Below, one piece after another: positions 17,981-26,970 of a stretch of DNA of 64,000 nucleotides. A program made the position numbers and the translations under genes. The notes under the pieces were generated by a model. That model was given only the letters and a program-made list of their open reading frames with translations, ran no database searches and had not been told where the DNA came from. This DNA is from CAZDWZ01 sp964509425 (GTDB taxonomy: Bacteria > Bdellovibrionota_C > UBA2361 > SZUA-149 > CAZDWZ01), in assembly GCA_964509425.1 (NCBI GenBank), contig CAZDWZ010000007.1, forward strand, positions 124,001-188,000, in the 5' to 3' direction. Numbering within the stretch: position 1 is the first letter of the stretch; each line of letters opens with the position of its first letter.

Positions 17981-20900
17981 CTATTTCCGGTCGGCGTCCA
18001 TGCTTCCCTGCTGATTGGCAGCTGGATAACCGTAGCGCCCACGAATTTTCGATCCTCGAGGACCAACGCTCATTCTGATTTTCTGATCACCCCTCGTCAA
18101 TTGGAGTTCCATTCCTCTCGGAAAAACTTGACCGCTTACGACGAATCTTCCCAAACCTTCAATATCCGCGCTCCCTGAAGCCGCCCCGTCTTTGAACTCC
18201 AACTGAAGATCGATCGACAGAGATTGTCGACCGGACTCATTCGGCATCAAACGCCCCACGTATCTCTCCTGCTCCGCCCCCTCGCGGATTTTGGGGATTT
18301 CAGGTTCTTGCTCTTGAACCTTGGCCGCCTCAATATCCCTTCGTGTGTCGGCGATTTTTGAGAGGCGCAATTCCTTCTTGGCAAGTATTTGACCTCCGAA
18401 CTCGAAGTCGATCCGTAGCGGGGCGCTCCATTGTTCGGCGATTACTTTTGGCACTAACGACTCTAGAGATTTGAGAGTTCCTGCCGCGATCGCAGGAGAC
18501 TCCATATTTCCCTCTCCCGAAACCTCATCGGCCGCCAACTCGATGACATGCCGGCGTTGTGCCGGGTCGAAAACCTTGACCTTCACTCCGGAGCGCAGCC
18601 TTTGCTCGATCGACGCAGGTGTACCTCGTCGAACGCCGGTAATCTTCAACGTCCAGGAGAGTTTCGCAATATTCTTCGCGTCGACATTCGTGTCTCGAAA
18701 CAATGTACCGTTGTTCAGGATCGACGCGCTCCCCCAAAGTGCTTCAGAATCACCCGATGTTGATGAGCTCCCTGAAACGACCGGAACCGTAGGCAGCGGC
18801 GTGGGAGTGGGCGTTTTCTCCGTCACCGGTGTAGGCTTGGGGCCGGGCGTGGAAGCCGGCGTGGGGGTTGGGGTTGGCTTTGGAACATGTTTCGCCATTC
18901 CCTCACGGACATGAGCCTTTTCTACTTCACTGCGAGCGAAAGTGAGCGCGGCATCAAAGTCCTCACGAGCGCCGACGGCTTGCTTCAATCCTGCCCTCGC
19001 GACTCCACGGCAGTAAAATCCAAGGTAGAACTTCGGTTGCTGCTTTATCAACTCGTCGCACTTCTCGAGCCCACCCTTGAAATCCTTATTGTCGTTGAGC
19101 AACATGCCCCACTCCGCCAAGAAGTCCTTTCCTGCGAATGAATTGAATATAGGACATTCCAAGGATTCTCGATTCGCTGATTGAAGCTGTTCGAAGACAA
19201 GTTTGGCATCGGCAGTTTTGCCTTGGGCACCGAGAAGCATCGCCTTTACAAAAAGCGCCGACGGATTTCCGGAAGCGGCTCCGAGAGAAGCCTCCACGTC
19301 CTTAAGTGACTCCTCAATTTTTCCTGCTCGCAACAGACTGAATGCGCGGGCCGCGAACCATAACCCGGACTCTTTTCGGCCGGCAGGAGACCCAAGTATG
19401 GATGTAAACGCATTTGTACCGGTGGAAAAATCGTCGGCAAAAATAGCGAGCGCACCCTGTCGCCAAAGTCCCGGAAAGTATCCCGGAGCGATATTGAGGG
19501 CGGCCTGAGTCTGTTCTCGCGCTCCCGTCAGATTCCCCGAGAAGAAAAGCGCATCCGACAACGCGAGCCGGTAGTCGCGTTGTCCCGGAGCAAGATCCAC
19601 CGCGCGCTGAAGGTCTTGAATCGAATGCGCCGCACGTCCGGGTGCCGAGGCCTTCCCCCAATCCGGAAGACACGAGAAAGCCGGACCCGCTATCTTGGTG
19701 GCGTCCGACAGCGGCTCGAAGTACAGGGTCGACCATCCCCTCGTAAAGAGGCTTTCTGGAAGCGAAGGAGCCAACAATGTGGCGGAATCGATCTGTGCTT
19801 TCACCGAAGCCCAACTAAATTCCGGATTTTGTTGGAGCGTGATTCTTGCTTCCAGTAATCGCGGCCGTGGATCATTAGGTGCAGCTCGCGAAGCGTCGGC
19901 GATGTCCTTCTTGGCATTCTCAAATTTAGCAAGTCCCACGTTTGCAAGAGCTCTCCCGAGAAGAGCCGAAACTGATTTGGGTTCTTGCTTCAGGACGATG
20001 TTGAACGTATCGAGTGCGACGGAAAAGTCTGCTGCCTGAAGTTGATTGTTACCGGTATCAACAAGTGCGTTTACGGCTTCGGCCGGAAGTGTTGTAGTTC
20101 CACCTTTCCCCGCATTCACTGCCACAGGAGGTTCTGGCTTATCAGGCGCGTAGAAATAATAACCGACAACCCCGATTGCAAGTAAATTCAAGATCAGCAG
20201 AATCACGCCCGTTGCAGAGAGCCGCGAATTCCAGCCTACTCTGATGGTGTCCGGTTGATTCGTCGCGACCGTCGGCGTCTGCTGGTAGACTTGAGTCGGC
20301 TGCGACTGGACGAGCTGGGGGTGCGACGCTCCTGAACGGTCGACAAGCTGCCCAGCGGAGTTCGGTAACAGCTTGCCCGGTGCTCCGATGTCGGGGCAAG
20401 CCTCCTGAATGTCGTTCCAAAAATCTTCGGCCGTTTGATACCGGTCCTCCGGATTTTTTGCGAGAACCTTATCAATTACAGGACCGAGCGTCGGCGGCAA
20501 ATCGGGCTTCAGCTGGAAAATGTCCGGCACGGGATAACTCACGTGCTTGAGGAGAATCGCCACGGGTGTTTCGGCGTTGTATGGGACGCAGCTCGTGAGT
20601 GCTTCAAAGAAAAGAATGCCGAGCGCGTAAATGTCAGAGCGCTGATCTCCCGCAGCACCGTGAGCCTGTTCGGGGCTCATATATTCGGGAGTTCCAGTGA
20701 CTTGACCCGTCGCGGTGAATTTCGCACCGCCGAGAATTCGCACGAGGCCGAAGTCTGCAAGGATCACGCGCTGATCGGTGGTGAGCATCACGTTTGCCGG
20801 TTTGATGTCCCGGTGAACGATTCCCTGTTTGTGAGCGTAGCCGACAGCTGAACAAAGCGCCTGCATCAACCAAAGTACTTCGCTGAGCTCCAACGTGCGC

Positions 20901-21223
20901 TCATGGTCGATGCGATGATCGATCACGTCGCCGAGATTTACTCCGTTGATAAACTCCAGCACCATGTACGGGCGTTGATCTTGAATATCAAAATCAAATA
21001 CCTGAATGATGTTTGGGTGACGGAGATCGGCGACCGACTGAGCTTCACGCCGGAATCGCGTCAGGAAGCTTTCGTCTTCGAGCAAAAATGAGTGGACGAC
21101 TTTGATCGCGACGTATCGGTCTAGTCCCGGCTGAAACGCACGATACACCTCAGCCATCCCGCCCTGGCCGACGCGTTCGATGATTTGATACTTCCCAAGA
21201 CTTTTGCCAACGAGATCAGACAT
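17981..21223 (-). CDS. Transmembrane Ser/Thr protein kinase with periplasmic TPR array
   Basis: This is a 1080-aa protein. Residues 11-275 form a Hanks kinase: glycine loop VGQGGMAEVY (18-27), Lys41 in VAIKVV, catalytic HRDIKPANVML with Asp139, DFG at 157-159, and the P+1 segment GTPEYMSPEQ. One transmembrane helix lies at about 337-360. The periplasmic part holds many TPR helices (about 385-800), a PTPTP-rich flexible linker with repeated Thr-Pro, and a C-terminal beta-rich domain containing several Glu/Lys stretches. TPRs suggest protein-protein sensing outside the membrane. It is the first of five or more co-directional genes leading into the chaperone-usher locus and lies only 62 bases from the first subunit gene, so it may control or sense fibre assembly; this is inference. 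The ATG at 21223 directly precedes the kinase domain. Confidence 0.88.
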   Translation of the reverse strand: MSDLVGKSLGKYQIIERVGQGGMAEVYRAFQPGLDRYVAIKVVHSFLLEDESFLTRFRREAQSVADLRHPNIIQVFDFDIQDQRPYMVLEFINGVNLGDVIDHRIDHERTLELSEVLWLMQALCSAVGYAHKQGIVHRDIKPANVMLTTDQRVILADFGLVRILGGAKFTATGQVTGTPEYMSPEQAHGAAGDQRSDIYALGILFFEALTSCVPYNAETPVAILLKHVSYPVPDIFQLKPDLPPTLGPVIDKVLAKNPEDRYQTAEDFWNDIQEACPDIGAPGKLLPNSAGQLVDRSGASHPQLVQSQPTQVYQQTPTVATNQPDTIRVGWNSRLSATGVILLILNLLAIGVVGYYFYAPDKPEPPVAVNAGKGGTTTLPAEAVNALVDTGNNQLQAADFSVALDTFNIVLKQEPKSVSALLGRALANVGLAKFENAKKDIADASRAAPNDPRPRLLEARITLQQNPEFSWASVKAQIDSATLLAPSLPESLFTRGWSTLYFEPLSDATKIAGPAFSCLPDWGKASAPGRAAHSIQDLQRAVDLAPGQRDYRLALSDALFFSGNLTGAREQTQAALNIAPGYFPGLWRQGALAIFADDFSTGTNAFTSILGSPAGRKESGLWFAARAFSLLRAGKIEESLKDVEASLGAASGNPSALFVKAMLLGAQGKTADAKLVFEQLQSANRESLECPIFNSFAGKDFLAEWGMLLNDNKDFKGGLEKCDELIKQQPKFYLGFYCRGVARAGLKQAVGAREDFDAALTFARSEVEKAHVREGMAKHVPKPTPTPTPASTPGPKPTPVTEKTPTPTPLPTVPVVSGSSSTSGDSEALWGSASILNNGTLFRDTNVDAKNIAKLSWTLKITGVRRGTPASIEQRLRSGVKVKVFDPAQRRHVIELAADEVSGEGNMESPAIAAGTLKSLESLVPKVIAEQWSAPLRIDFEFGGQILAKKELRLSKIADTRRDIEAAKVQEQEPEIPKIREGAEQERYVGRLMPNESGRQSLSIDLQLEFKDGAASGSADIEGLGRFVVSGQVFPRGMELQLTRGDQKIRMSVGPRGSKIRGRYGYPAANQQGSMDADRK

Positions 21224-21348
21224 GAACCGTGCTTATGTAGCCGCCTACACTGACTTTTCCTTAACGACATTCCGGCATTATCGCCCCTCATTTGGATGCA
21301 ATTCGACTTCAATTCGCTTTATCTCGAACGCGAAAAGGCGAATTGCTG

Positions 21349-22041
21349 ATGATTCTCAAATTTCCCGTATTTTCCTGTTCCACGTCATTCGATAAGGTAA
21401 CTTGGAATCTCCAGACGGAGCGGGGGCTTATAAAACTTCCTACTGTTTTCATTCGAAATCTTTTCTGTTCTTTGGCGACGGTTCTGCTGTCCGGTTGCTA
21501 CCGCTACGGCGCTCCTTTGCTCGAAGAGCACGTACGAAATTTCTCGAAAAAGGCATCGGATATTCCCTGCGCCACGCTGGTGGAGATGAAGGAGCACTCG
21601 AGCTTTTCGATGCGTCTACTCGGTGCGTGCCTTGAAAAAGGTTGGGGGGAGCAACACCCCGTATTCGTCGAAGCACTCGATGCTTACACCCGTGCAGCTC
21701 GGTGCGGCGACCCCGAAGCACTTGCATGGTTGAAGGCACAAGGAGAGACGCTGCCGGAAGGAGCACAACCGTTCGTCATCGTCGAACAGAAGATCGAAGG
21801 CGGCAAGGTGAGTGTCAAAGAACTCGATCCCAAGGCTCCAGCGGATTGCCGCCTTGTGCTCGAGCGCACCGGCTGGTGGTATGTTTGGAAGCCGGTTGAT
21901 TTTCTCATTCACATTCCCGTACTTCCAATCTGCGCCGTCGGAGATGTTCTGTGCCCGAAGGTCAGTGAGATGCCGCCGGAGTATTATCAGAAGCCGTCGG
22001 GCTATATGGGCAAGTTTTACCGGTCGGGTGTGAATCAATAA
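21349..22041 (+). CDS. Probable lipoprotein of unknown function
   Basis: The frame encodes a protein with a hydrophobic stretch and the lipobox LLSGC (ATVLLSGCYRYG), so the mature lipoprotein likely begins at that Cys. The region behind it (DAYTRAARCGDPEALAWLKA) resembles a single Sel1/TPR-like helix pair. The C-terminus has two short hydrophobic segments around WWYVWKPVDFLIHIPVLPIC, recalling small YceK-like lipoproteins. The start is uncertain: ATG 21349 places the Cys at residue 50, longer than normal. No standard start lies nearer except a TTG that would leave too short a signal; an ATA preceded by GCGGGGG is the best-placed codon but is unorthodox. It is divergent from the kinase gene and convergent with the small gene after hisS. 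Confidence 0.55.
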   Translation: MILKFPVFSCSTSFDKVTWNLQTERGLIKLPTVFIRNLFCSLATVLLSGCYRYGAPLLEEHVRNFSKKASDIPCATLVEMKEHSSFSMRLLGACLEKGWGEQHPVFVEALDAYTRAARCGDPEALAWLKAQGETLPEGAQPFVIVEQKIEGGKVSVKELDPKAPADCRLVLERTGWWYVWKPVDFLIHIPVLPICAVGDVLCPKVSEMPPEYYQKPSGYMGKFYRSGVNQ

Positions 22042-22071
22042 ATGGCGGATGTTGATTGTTGGACGATCGCT

Positions 22072-22242
22072 CTAGCGAGCGTCATCGATCTCGGGGTTGT
22101 CCTCATGTCGCAGTGCTCCGGAAATGGCGAGCAAAATGATGAGAACTGGGAGTGACACATACCAGTACCTCAGCGTCGCCAGCAAAACGAGAAACGCAAA
22201 CGACCAGGCCAACACATTTCGCGAAACTTTTGCACCGCTCAC
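22072..22242 (-). CDS. Small two-helix membrane protein coupled to hisS
   Basis: This is a 56-aa ORF beginning with GTG, whose last two bases and the next A form the TGA stop of hisS (GTGA overlap). The product is almost entirely two hydrophobic segments (VLAWSFAFLVLLATLRYWY and VSLPVLIILLAISGAL) with a short polar tail (RHEDNPEIDDAR), typical of a small inner-membrane protein. Overlap suggests translational coupling with hisS. I do not recognise the family. A longer version of this frame, starting at 22473, overlaps the well-conserved C-terminus of HisS and is unlikely. Confidence 0.55.
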   Translation of the reverse strand: MSGAKVSRNVLAWSFAFLVLLATLRYWYVSLPVLIILLAISGALRHEDNPEIDDAR

Positions 22243-23573
22243 TTGGCAAGCCTCTCCGCGATTTGCGCCCACGGCAGTCCGTCGGTCTGCTCTCCGGTCT
22301 TTAGATTCTTCAGCACGCACACTCCCTTCGCACCTTCCTCCCGCCCGCAGATGATTGCAAAGGGGATTCCTTTTTTGTCCGCGTACTTGAGCTGGTTCCC
22401 GAGCTTCGAATTTCCAAGTGCATTCTCGACGGCGATTCCTGAGGCTCTCAACTGCTGCGCGAGCTTCATGCACATCCCGTCGGTGCCCTCCTCGACGTTT
22501 GCCACATACACGTCGGCCGTGCTGCTCTTTTGATTGAGCGTCCCGAGCGCTTCATATGCGCCCAAAATTCGGTCGAGACCGATAGAAAGTCCCACACCCG
22601 GAAGGTCGCGCTTCGTGTACAAGCCGGCGAGATTGTTGTAGCGCCCACCGGAGCAGATGGACCCTATTTCAGGGAGCGAGAGCATGCGCGTCTCGGCAAC
22701 TGTGCCGGTGTAATAATCCAGTCCCCGCGCGATGCTCACATCGATCGTGTAGGCATTCGAAGGAACTCCCGCTCCATCTAAGATCTCGAGGACTTGAGTG
22801 AGCTCGACGACGCCCTGAGCGCCTTCGGGATTTGAAACGAAGAACTCACTCAGCTTCTTGAGTGTGCTCGCAGTGTCGGTTCCCTGCTGGATCTCGAGGA
22901 ACTGCATCACCTCTTCAATCTGGGAATCGGACAGACCGGCCTCCGTTCGGAGCTCGTTTCGCACGGTCTCGGCGCCAAACTTTTCGATTTTATCAATCGC
23001 CCTCAGAACCGAAGTCTTCACGTTCGGCGCACTCTCACCGCGGGAGACCATGGAAACCAGGCCGCTCAGAATTTGGCGGTTATTGATTCTCAACTGATGC
23101 TCGACCTGTAGCGCTTTTAGTGCCGTGTGCGTCACCGTGAGCACTTCTGCATCCGCGCTCATCGAGAGCGAACCGATGATGTCGAAATCGCACTGGATGA
23201 ATTCTCGATAGCGTCCTCGTTGCGGCTTCTCAGCGCGCCACACGGGTGCAATATGGTAACGCCGAAAAGGAGTGCCCAATTCGTTGATATGCATTGCGGC
23301 GAATCGTGCCAGAGGAACGGTCAGATCAAAGCGCAGTGCCACATCCCGGCCGCCTTGATCTTGAAACCGGAAGAGCTGCTTGTCCGTTTCATCGCTGCCG
23401 TTTCCCAAGAGAATCTCAGCGTACTCAAGAGCAGGGGTATCGATCGGAGCAAAGCCGAAAGAGGCGAACACCTCGCTGAGCGTGCGAATCATCTTTTCGC
23501 GAAGAATCCCCAAGTTCGGAAGAGTGTCCCGAAACCCCTTCAAAACTCTCGGCTCTATCAGCTTAGACGCCAT
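22239..23573 (-). CDS. hisS: Histidyl-tRNA synthetase
   Basis: This is a 444-aa class II aminoacyl-tRNA synthetase that charges tRNA-His. Signatures in order: PRVLKGFRDTLP at the N-terminus, the motif 1 helix, EILLGNGSDETDKQLFRFQDQGGRDVALRFDLTVPLAR (motif 2 entry), YRYH-like RRYHIAPVWRAEKPQRGRYREFIQCDFDIIG, ARGLDYYTGTVAE (the histidine-binding HisA motif) and GVGLSIGLDRIL (motif 3). The C-terminal anticodon-binding domain runs from about residue 335. The ATG at 23573 has AAGGAGAAAGG just upstream, so the longer open frame to 23711 is rejected. It is divergent from the M16 peptidase gene and overlaps the small membrane protein gene at its 3' end. Confidence 0.96.
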   Translation of the reverse strand: MASKLIEPRVLKGFRDTLPNLGILREKMIRTLSEVFASFGFAPIDTPALEYAEILLGNGSDETDKQLFRFQDQGGRDVALRFDLTVPLARFAAMHINELGTPFRRYHIAPVWRAEKPQRGRYREFIQCDFDIIGSLSMSADAEVLTVTHTALKALQVEHQLRINNRQILSGLVSMVSRGESAPNVKTSVLRAIDKIEKFGAETVRNELRTEAGLSDSQIEEVMQFLEIQQGTDTASTLKKLSEFFVSNPEGAQGVVELTQVLEILDGAGVPSNAYTIDVSIARGLDYYTGTVAETRMLSLPEIGSICSGGRYNNLAGLYTKRDLPGVGLSIGLDRILGAYEALGTLNQKSSTADVYVANVEEGTDGMCMKLAQQLRASGIAVENALGNSKLGNQLKYADKKGIPFAIICGREEGAKGVCVLKNLKTGEQTDGLPWAQIAERLAK

Positions 23574-23671
23574 ATGTTTGCCTTTCTCCTTTTCCCGGTG
23601 ATATCTCGGCCATTCGATATAACACACCGAAGTCCAAGGACAACTTCCGGCTGCCTCAAAAGGAGTATCTG

Positions 23672-24973
23672 TTGGAGATTCAGACGCCTGTAAGAAAAGC
23701 AACTCTGCCAAACGGCGTCACCGTGCTGGTTGAGCCCGATAACCGCTTCGCCTCGGCCGCCCTTTCGGTTTGTTTAATTGGCGGGCTCTCCGATGAGCTC
23801 GAATCAGAGGTGGGCGTCAGCCACCTCCTCGAGCACCTGCTTTTTAAGAAGACATCAAAGCGGGAGGCAAAAGAAATCGCTGCCGCGATGGACGAACTCG
23901 GAGGAGAAATAAACGCGTTTACCGACCTCGATTCTCTCTGCGTCTACGGGACCACGACCTCCCGACAGTTTCCTGAGCTCTCCGGGCTCCTCGCGGAAAT
24001 GCTGCTCGAACCGCAATTCGGCGAAGAAGAAATCCAGGTCGAAAGAGAAATTGTCCGGCAAGAAATCCTCGAATCGCAGGATTCTCCCGGCGACGTCACG
24101 TATCAGGCGTTGAATCGCCTGCTCTGGCCCGATAGCGTCTTCCGCTTTCCTGTTTTCGGAACGCTGGAATCGATTCAACGACTGCAATTAGCCCATCTCC
24201 GCGCACGACTTTCCGCGCTTCTTACCGCCGGACGTTGTATCGTTGCCGCCTCCGGCGCGGTTGATTTTGACGCGGTTTGCCGGTTTGCTGAATCGGCTTT
24301 CGGAGCACTCCCTCAAGGGGTTCCGTATTCATTGAGCTCTCCACTTCGCTCATCGGGCGCCGCGATTGAACAGCAGTCCGTGCACCAAGTATACATAGCG
24401 CTTTCGCAACCTTGGATTCCGGCCGACAGCGTTGATGTTGCCGCGGGCCTCGTGATTGCGACCGTGATTGGAGGAAGTCTTTCTTCACGCTTGTTCCAGA
24501 AACTTCGTGAGGAAGCCGGGCTTGCTTACGAAGTCTCCATGAGCGTCGAGGCAACATCACGCGAGGCAAACCTCGTCACGACCTCGGTCGTTGAAAGAGC
24601 ACATTTGGAACCTGCCCTCGAGATCATCTTTCGTGAGCTGCAAGATGTTCGCAACAACGGAATCACTGAAATAGAACTCGAGCGGACAAGAAAGCTCCTT
24701 CGTGCACGACATGAGCTTGATTTTGACAGCGCAGGGAATCGGCTTTGGAGCGCAATCGATCATGAGATCCGATCGCGATCGTTTAATGATCTGAGCTATC
24801 CCGCGGCAGTGCTCGAGCGACTCGAGCAGCTTACTTTGAGCGACGTCCGGCGGGCGGCATCCGAATTCTTGCTTTGCCAGCCAGGTGTGGCAGTGCTCGG
24901 GGGCGACGTCAAAGGACTCGCAATTCCCAAGTTGCTCTCCGATTTTTCAGCAGCGGAAAAATCTGCCGGATAA
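23672..24973 (+). CDS. M16-family (pitrilysin-like) zinc metallopeptidase
   Basis: This 433-aa protein is the size of single-unit bacterial M16B peptidases. The inverted zinc motif HLLEH is at residues 51-55 with the distal Glu at about 131 (VRQEILESQDSPGD), the spacing expected for H-x-x-E-H-x75-E. The second, non-catalytic half contains the R/Y pair region (SRLFQKLREEAGLAYEV) that contacts substrate. It has no signal peptide, so it probably acts in the cytoplasm, unlike many periplasmic relatives. The start is TTG 23672 with AAGGAG about 6 bases upstream. It lies 99 bases from the divergent hisS start and 52 bases before the phoH-like gene, with which it may be co-transcribed. Confidence 0.9.
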   Translation: MEIQTPVRKATLPNGVTVLVEPDNRFASAALSVCLIGGLSDELESEVGVSHLLEHLLFKKTSKREAKEIAAAMDELGGEINAFTDLDSLCVYGTTTSRQFPELSGLLAEMLLEPQFGEEEIQVEREIVRQEILESQDSPGDVTYQALNRLLWPDSVFRFPVFGTLESIQRLQLAHLRARLSALLTAGRCIVAASGAVDFDAVCRFAESAFGALPQGVPYSLSSPLRSSGAAIEQQSVHQVYIALSQPWIPADSVDVAAGLVIATVIGGSLSSRLFQKLREEAGLAYEVSMSVEATSREANLVTTSVVERAHLEPALEIIFRELQDVRNNGITEIELERTRKLLRARHELDFDSAGNRLWSAIDHEIRSRSFNDLSYPAAVLERLEQLTLSDVRRAASEFLLCQPGVAVLGGDVKGLAIPKLLSDFSAAEKSAG

Positions 24974-25025
24974 GCGGGTTGAGAAGCCGCTGGCAAGGTC
25001 CAGGGATTCTTGTTAAACACCCCGA

Positions 25026-26525
25026 ATGACAACCGACAAAAAGATCTTCGTCCTCGATACCTCTGCCATAATGTCACTTGTTCAGGATGTGACCACTTAC
25101 CGTGGTGCCGAAGTTCCTGCCTTCGCGGGAGTCCTCGGTGACAACGAAATCGTCATTCCTCGCGTGGTGTTAGATGAACTTAACGGCCTGAAGCGAGCCA
25201 CGGGTGACCGGGCAAAAACCGCAATTGAGGCCGCAAAGCAGCTCGAATACTATTCGAGCTTCGGATCGCTCCTCGATGGAGTCGAGACCGAAAAGGGCGG
25301 CCTCTTGCGGATTGCCCCCCGGCCAATCTCGGAAAAGGTCGTGGCCTGGGGCCTGAAGGCGATGGTCGCAGATCACGAGATTTTGGCCACCGCTATCGAG
25401 CTTGAGGATGCGCTTCGCGGCAGCATGCGACTCGGCTCGGGTGAGAACGGTGACGAAGAAGACAACGAGGAAGCGCCGGAAGTAGTACTCATTACTCAAG
25501 ACAGAATTCTCCGAGTCCTCGCACGAAGCGTCTACGGCATGAAGGCCGAAGAATTGAAATCCATCTGCGCGCCAGAGCTCGATCAGGAGCGCGGTTACCG
25601 GCGGATTGAGCTCTCGAGTGATGAAATCGACGAAGCGATCGAGAAGGGATTTTTCTATCCGAAGGATCACTGCTTCGTGAATGAGTTTCTCCATCTCGTC
25701 GATGCTGAGAATCCTGAAGTTCACTATTGCTACGCGATCATGCGCGACCCGGCGTCGAAGCAGGCAGAGATCATCGACCGCACCAAGGTCGACTACCTCA
25801 AAGTCGCTGGCGATGTGATGGGGAAAAACGTCCGTCAAAAGTTTCTCCTCTGGTCGCTCATGGGTTGCGGAGAATCAGATCCGATGGCTCAGGGCGGCGT
25901 GCGATTGATCACGGTCTCCGGCCCGGCGGGAAGTGGGAAGTCGTTTCTTACTTTGGCCGCAGCTTGGGAGCGCCTCGAAAGAGGACATTTCGAGCGCATC
26001 ATCATTACTCGTCCGATGGTCGAAGTCGGAACCTCACTCGGATTTTTGCCGGGAACTCTCGAAGAGAAGATCAAACCTTGGGGTGGTCCGATCGAAGACA
26101 ACCTGCGGGCAATCGTTCAAGTCCCCTCCCCCGACGAAGGCCGGGGTGGCCCGACGAAACGAGGAGTACAACGCTCAGTTCGGCCGTTCGATGCCAAAGC
26201 TTGGCTTGAGATGGAAGACCGGCTCGAGATCGTTCCCCTCACCTATATTCGGGGTCGAACTTTCCGGCGGTCATTCGTGATTCTTGAAGAAGCACAAAAT
26301 ATCGAGCGTGGGCCGCTCAAAGTATTGCTCACGCGTCTCGGCGAAGGGAGCATCGTCGTGGTCGTGGGGGACGAAAGCCAGATCGACAACCAGTTCTTGA
26401 GCCGGAGAAACAACGGTCTCGTGCACGCGATAAACGCGTTTCGCAACTGGCCTCAGGCGGCAAATATCAGTCTGCAACAAATCGTGAGAAGCGATCTCGC
26501 CGAAGCAGCGAGCAATCTGCTCTAA
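25026..26525 (+). CDS. PhoH-family ATPase with N-terminal PIN domain
   Basis: This is a 499-aa two-domain protein. The PIN ribonuclease domain occupies about residues 7-165, with the acidic site residues in FVLDTSAIM and later VVLDELNGLK and the VLITQDRILR motif. The PhoH domain (about 245-495) has Walker A GPAGSGKSFLTLAAA near residue 299, the ITRPMVEVGTSLGFLPGTLEEK block, Walker B-like FVILEEAQN, and GDESQIDNQF. PIN-PhoH proteins (PhoH2-like) act as RNA helicase/ribonucleases and are often linked to toxin-type or stress RNA processing. ATG 25026 is used; it lacks a strong Shine-Dalgarno. A textbook terminator follows the gene. Confidence 0.93.
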   Translation: MTTDKKIFVLDTSAIMSLVQDVTTYRGAEVPAFAGVLGDNEIVIPRVVLDELNGLKRATGDRAKTAIEAAKQLEYYSSFGSLLDGVETEKGGLLRIAPRPISEKVVAWGLKAMVADHEILATAIELEDALRGSMRLGSGENGDEEDNEEAPEVVLITQDRILRVLARSVYGMKAEELKSICAPELDQERGYRRIELSSDEIDEAIEKGFFYPKDHCFVNEFLHLVDAENPEVHYCYAIMRDPASKQAEIIDRTKVDYLKVAGDVMGKNVRQKFLLWSLMGCGESDPMAQGGVRLITVSGPAGSGKSFLTLAAAWERLERGHFERIIITRPMVEVGTSLGFLPGTLEEKIKPWGGPIEDNLRAIVQVPSPDEGRGGPTKRGVQRSVRPFDAKAWLEMEDRLEIVPLTYIRGRTFRRSFVILEEAQNIERGPLKVLLTRLGEGSIVVVVGDESQIDNQFLSRRNNGLVHAINAFRNWPQAANISLQQIVRSDLAEAASNLL

Positions 26526-26578
26526 CGAACCTGTCTGCTCGAGGCTGCCGTCACGATCTGGAAACTAAGTGAATCTTT

Positions 26579-26620
26579 GAACCGTGTTGTGAGCAATCAC
26601 AACACGGTTCTTACGTTTTT
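26579..26620 (+). terminator. Intrinsic terminator after the PhoH-like gene
   Basis: A 14-base perfect inverted repeat (GAACCGTGTTGTGA facing TCACAACACGGTTC, GCAA tetraloop) lies 54 bases past the stop and is followed by TTACGTTTTT. Confidence 0.88.
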
Positions 26621-26762
26621 ATTGCAATCCATCACAGTGAAGACGCTCTCCCGTACCATTGTGCACGGATGCCAATTTTTCGTTCCCTAAAACTTTTGTC
26701 CGCTCATTCCATGAGCGCGGCAAATGACGCATCTAAATTTTCCCTATAGTGCAACTGCGGGT

Positions 26763-26791
26763 TTGACATTGCATTATCCGTTCAATATCCC
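26763..26791 (+). promoter_or_regulatory. Possible sigma-70-type promoter for the glutamate synthase leader
   Basis: A perfect -35 hexamer TTGACA (26763-26768) is separated by 17 bases from TATCCC (26786-26791), a weak -10. If used, it would give a leader of about 420 bases before the glutamate synthase start. Hexamer matches alone are weak evidence. Confidence 0.35.
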
Positions 26792-26894
26792 AATTGTTAA
26801 GACTCGCTCACAGAGGGCTCGAAATCCAACAGCGCGAATCCCGACGAAGGATCTTTTCCCGTGACAATCCGAGAAGAGAGATTCACCCGTGTTT

Positions 26895-26970
26895 GGTTCG
26901 CGCCCTGTAGCGCGGAGCAGGCTCTGCTCTGGTAGTAATTTCGAACTACCGGCGCCGCAGGGCAGTTGCG
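26895..26970 (+). ncRNA. Candidate structured leader RNA upstream of glutamate synthase
   Basis: The 690-base gap before the glutamate synthase gene contains no convincing ORF but a compact multi-branched fold. An outer stem GCCCTG/CAGGGC (26902-26907 with 26958-26963) encloses two perfect hairpins placed next to each other: GAGCAG/CTGCTC (26915-26929) and GGTAGT/ACTACC (26931-26950). GCGC pairings at the junction could add helices. I do not recognise a known riboswitch class: the glutamine, GEMM, TPP, FMN and SAM signatures are absent. A T-rich weak hairpin near 27037-27058 could be an expression platform. From there to 27200 nothing else stands out. The fold was found by eye, so it may be chance. 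Confidence 0.3.

Noticed and set aside
22243..22473. 133-aa upstream extension of the small membrane protein frame
   Set aside because: It would overlap the conserved anticodon-binding end of HisS in another frame and adds Arg/Glu-rich residues only.
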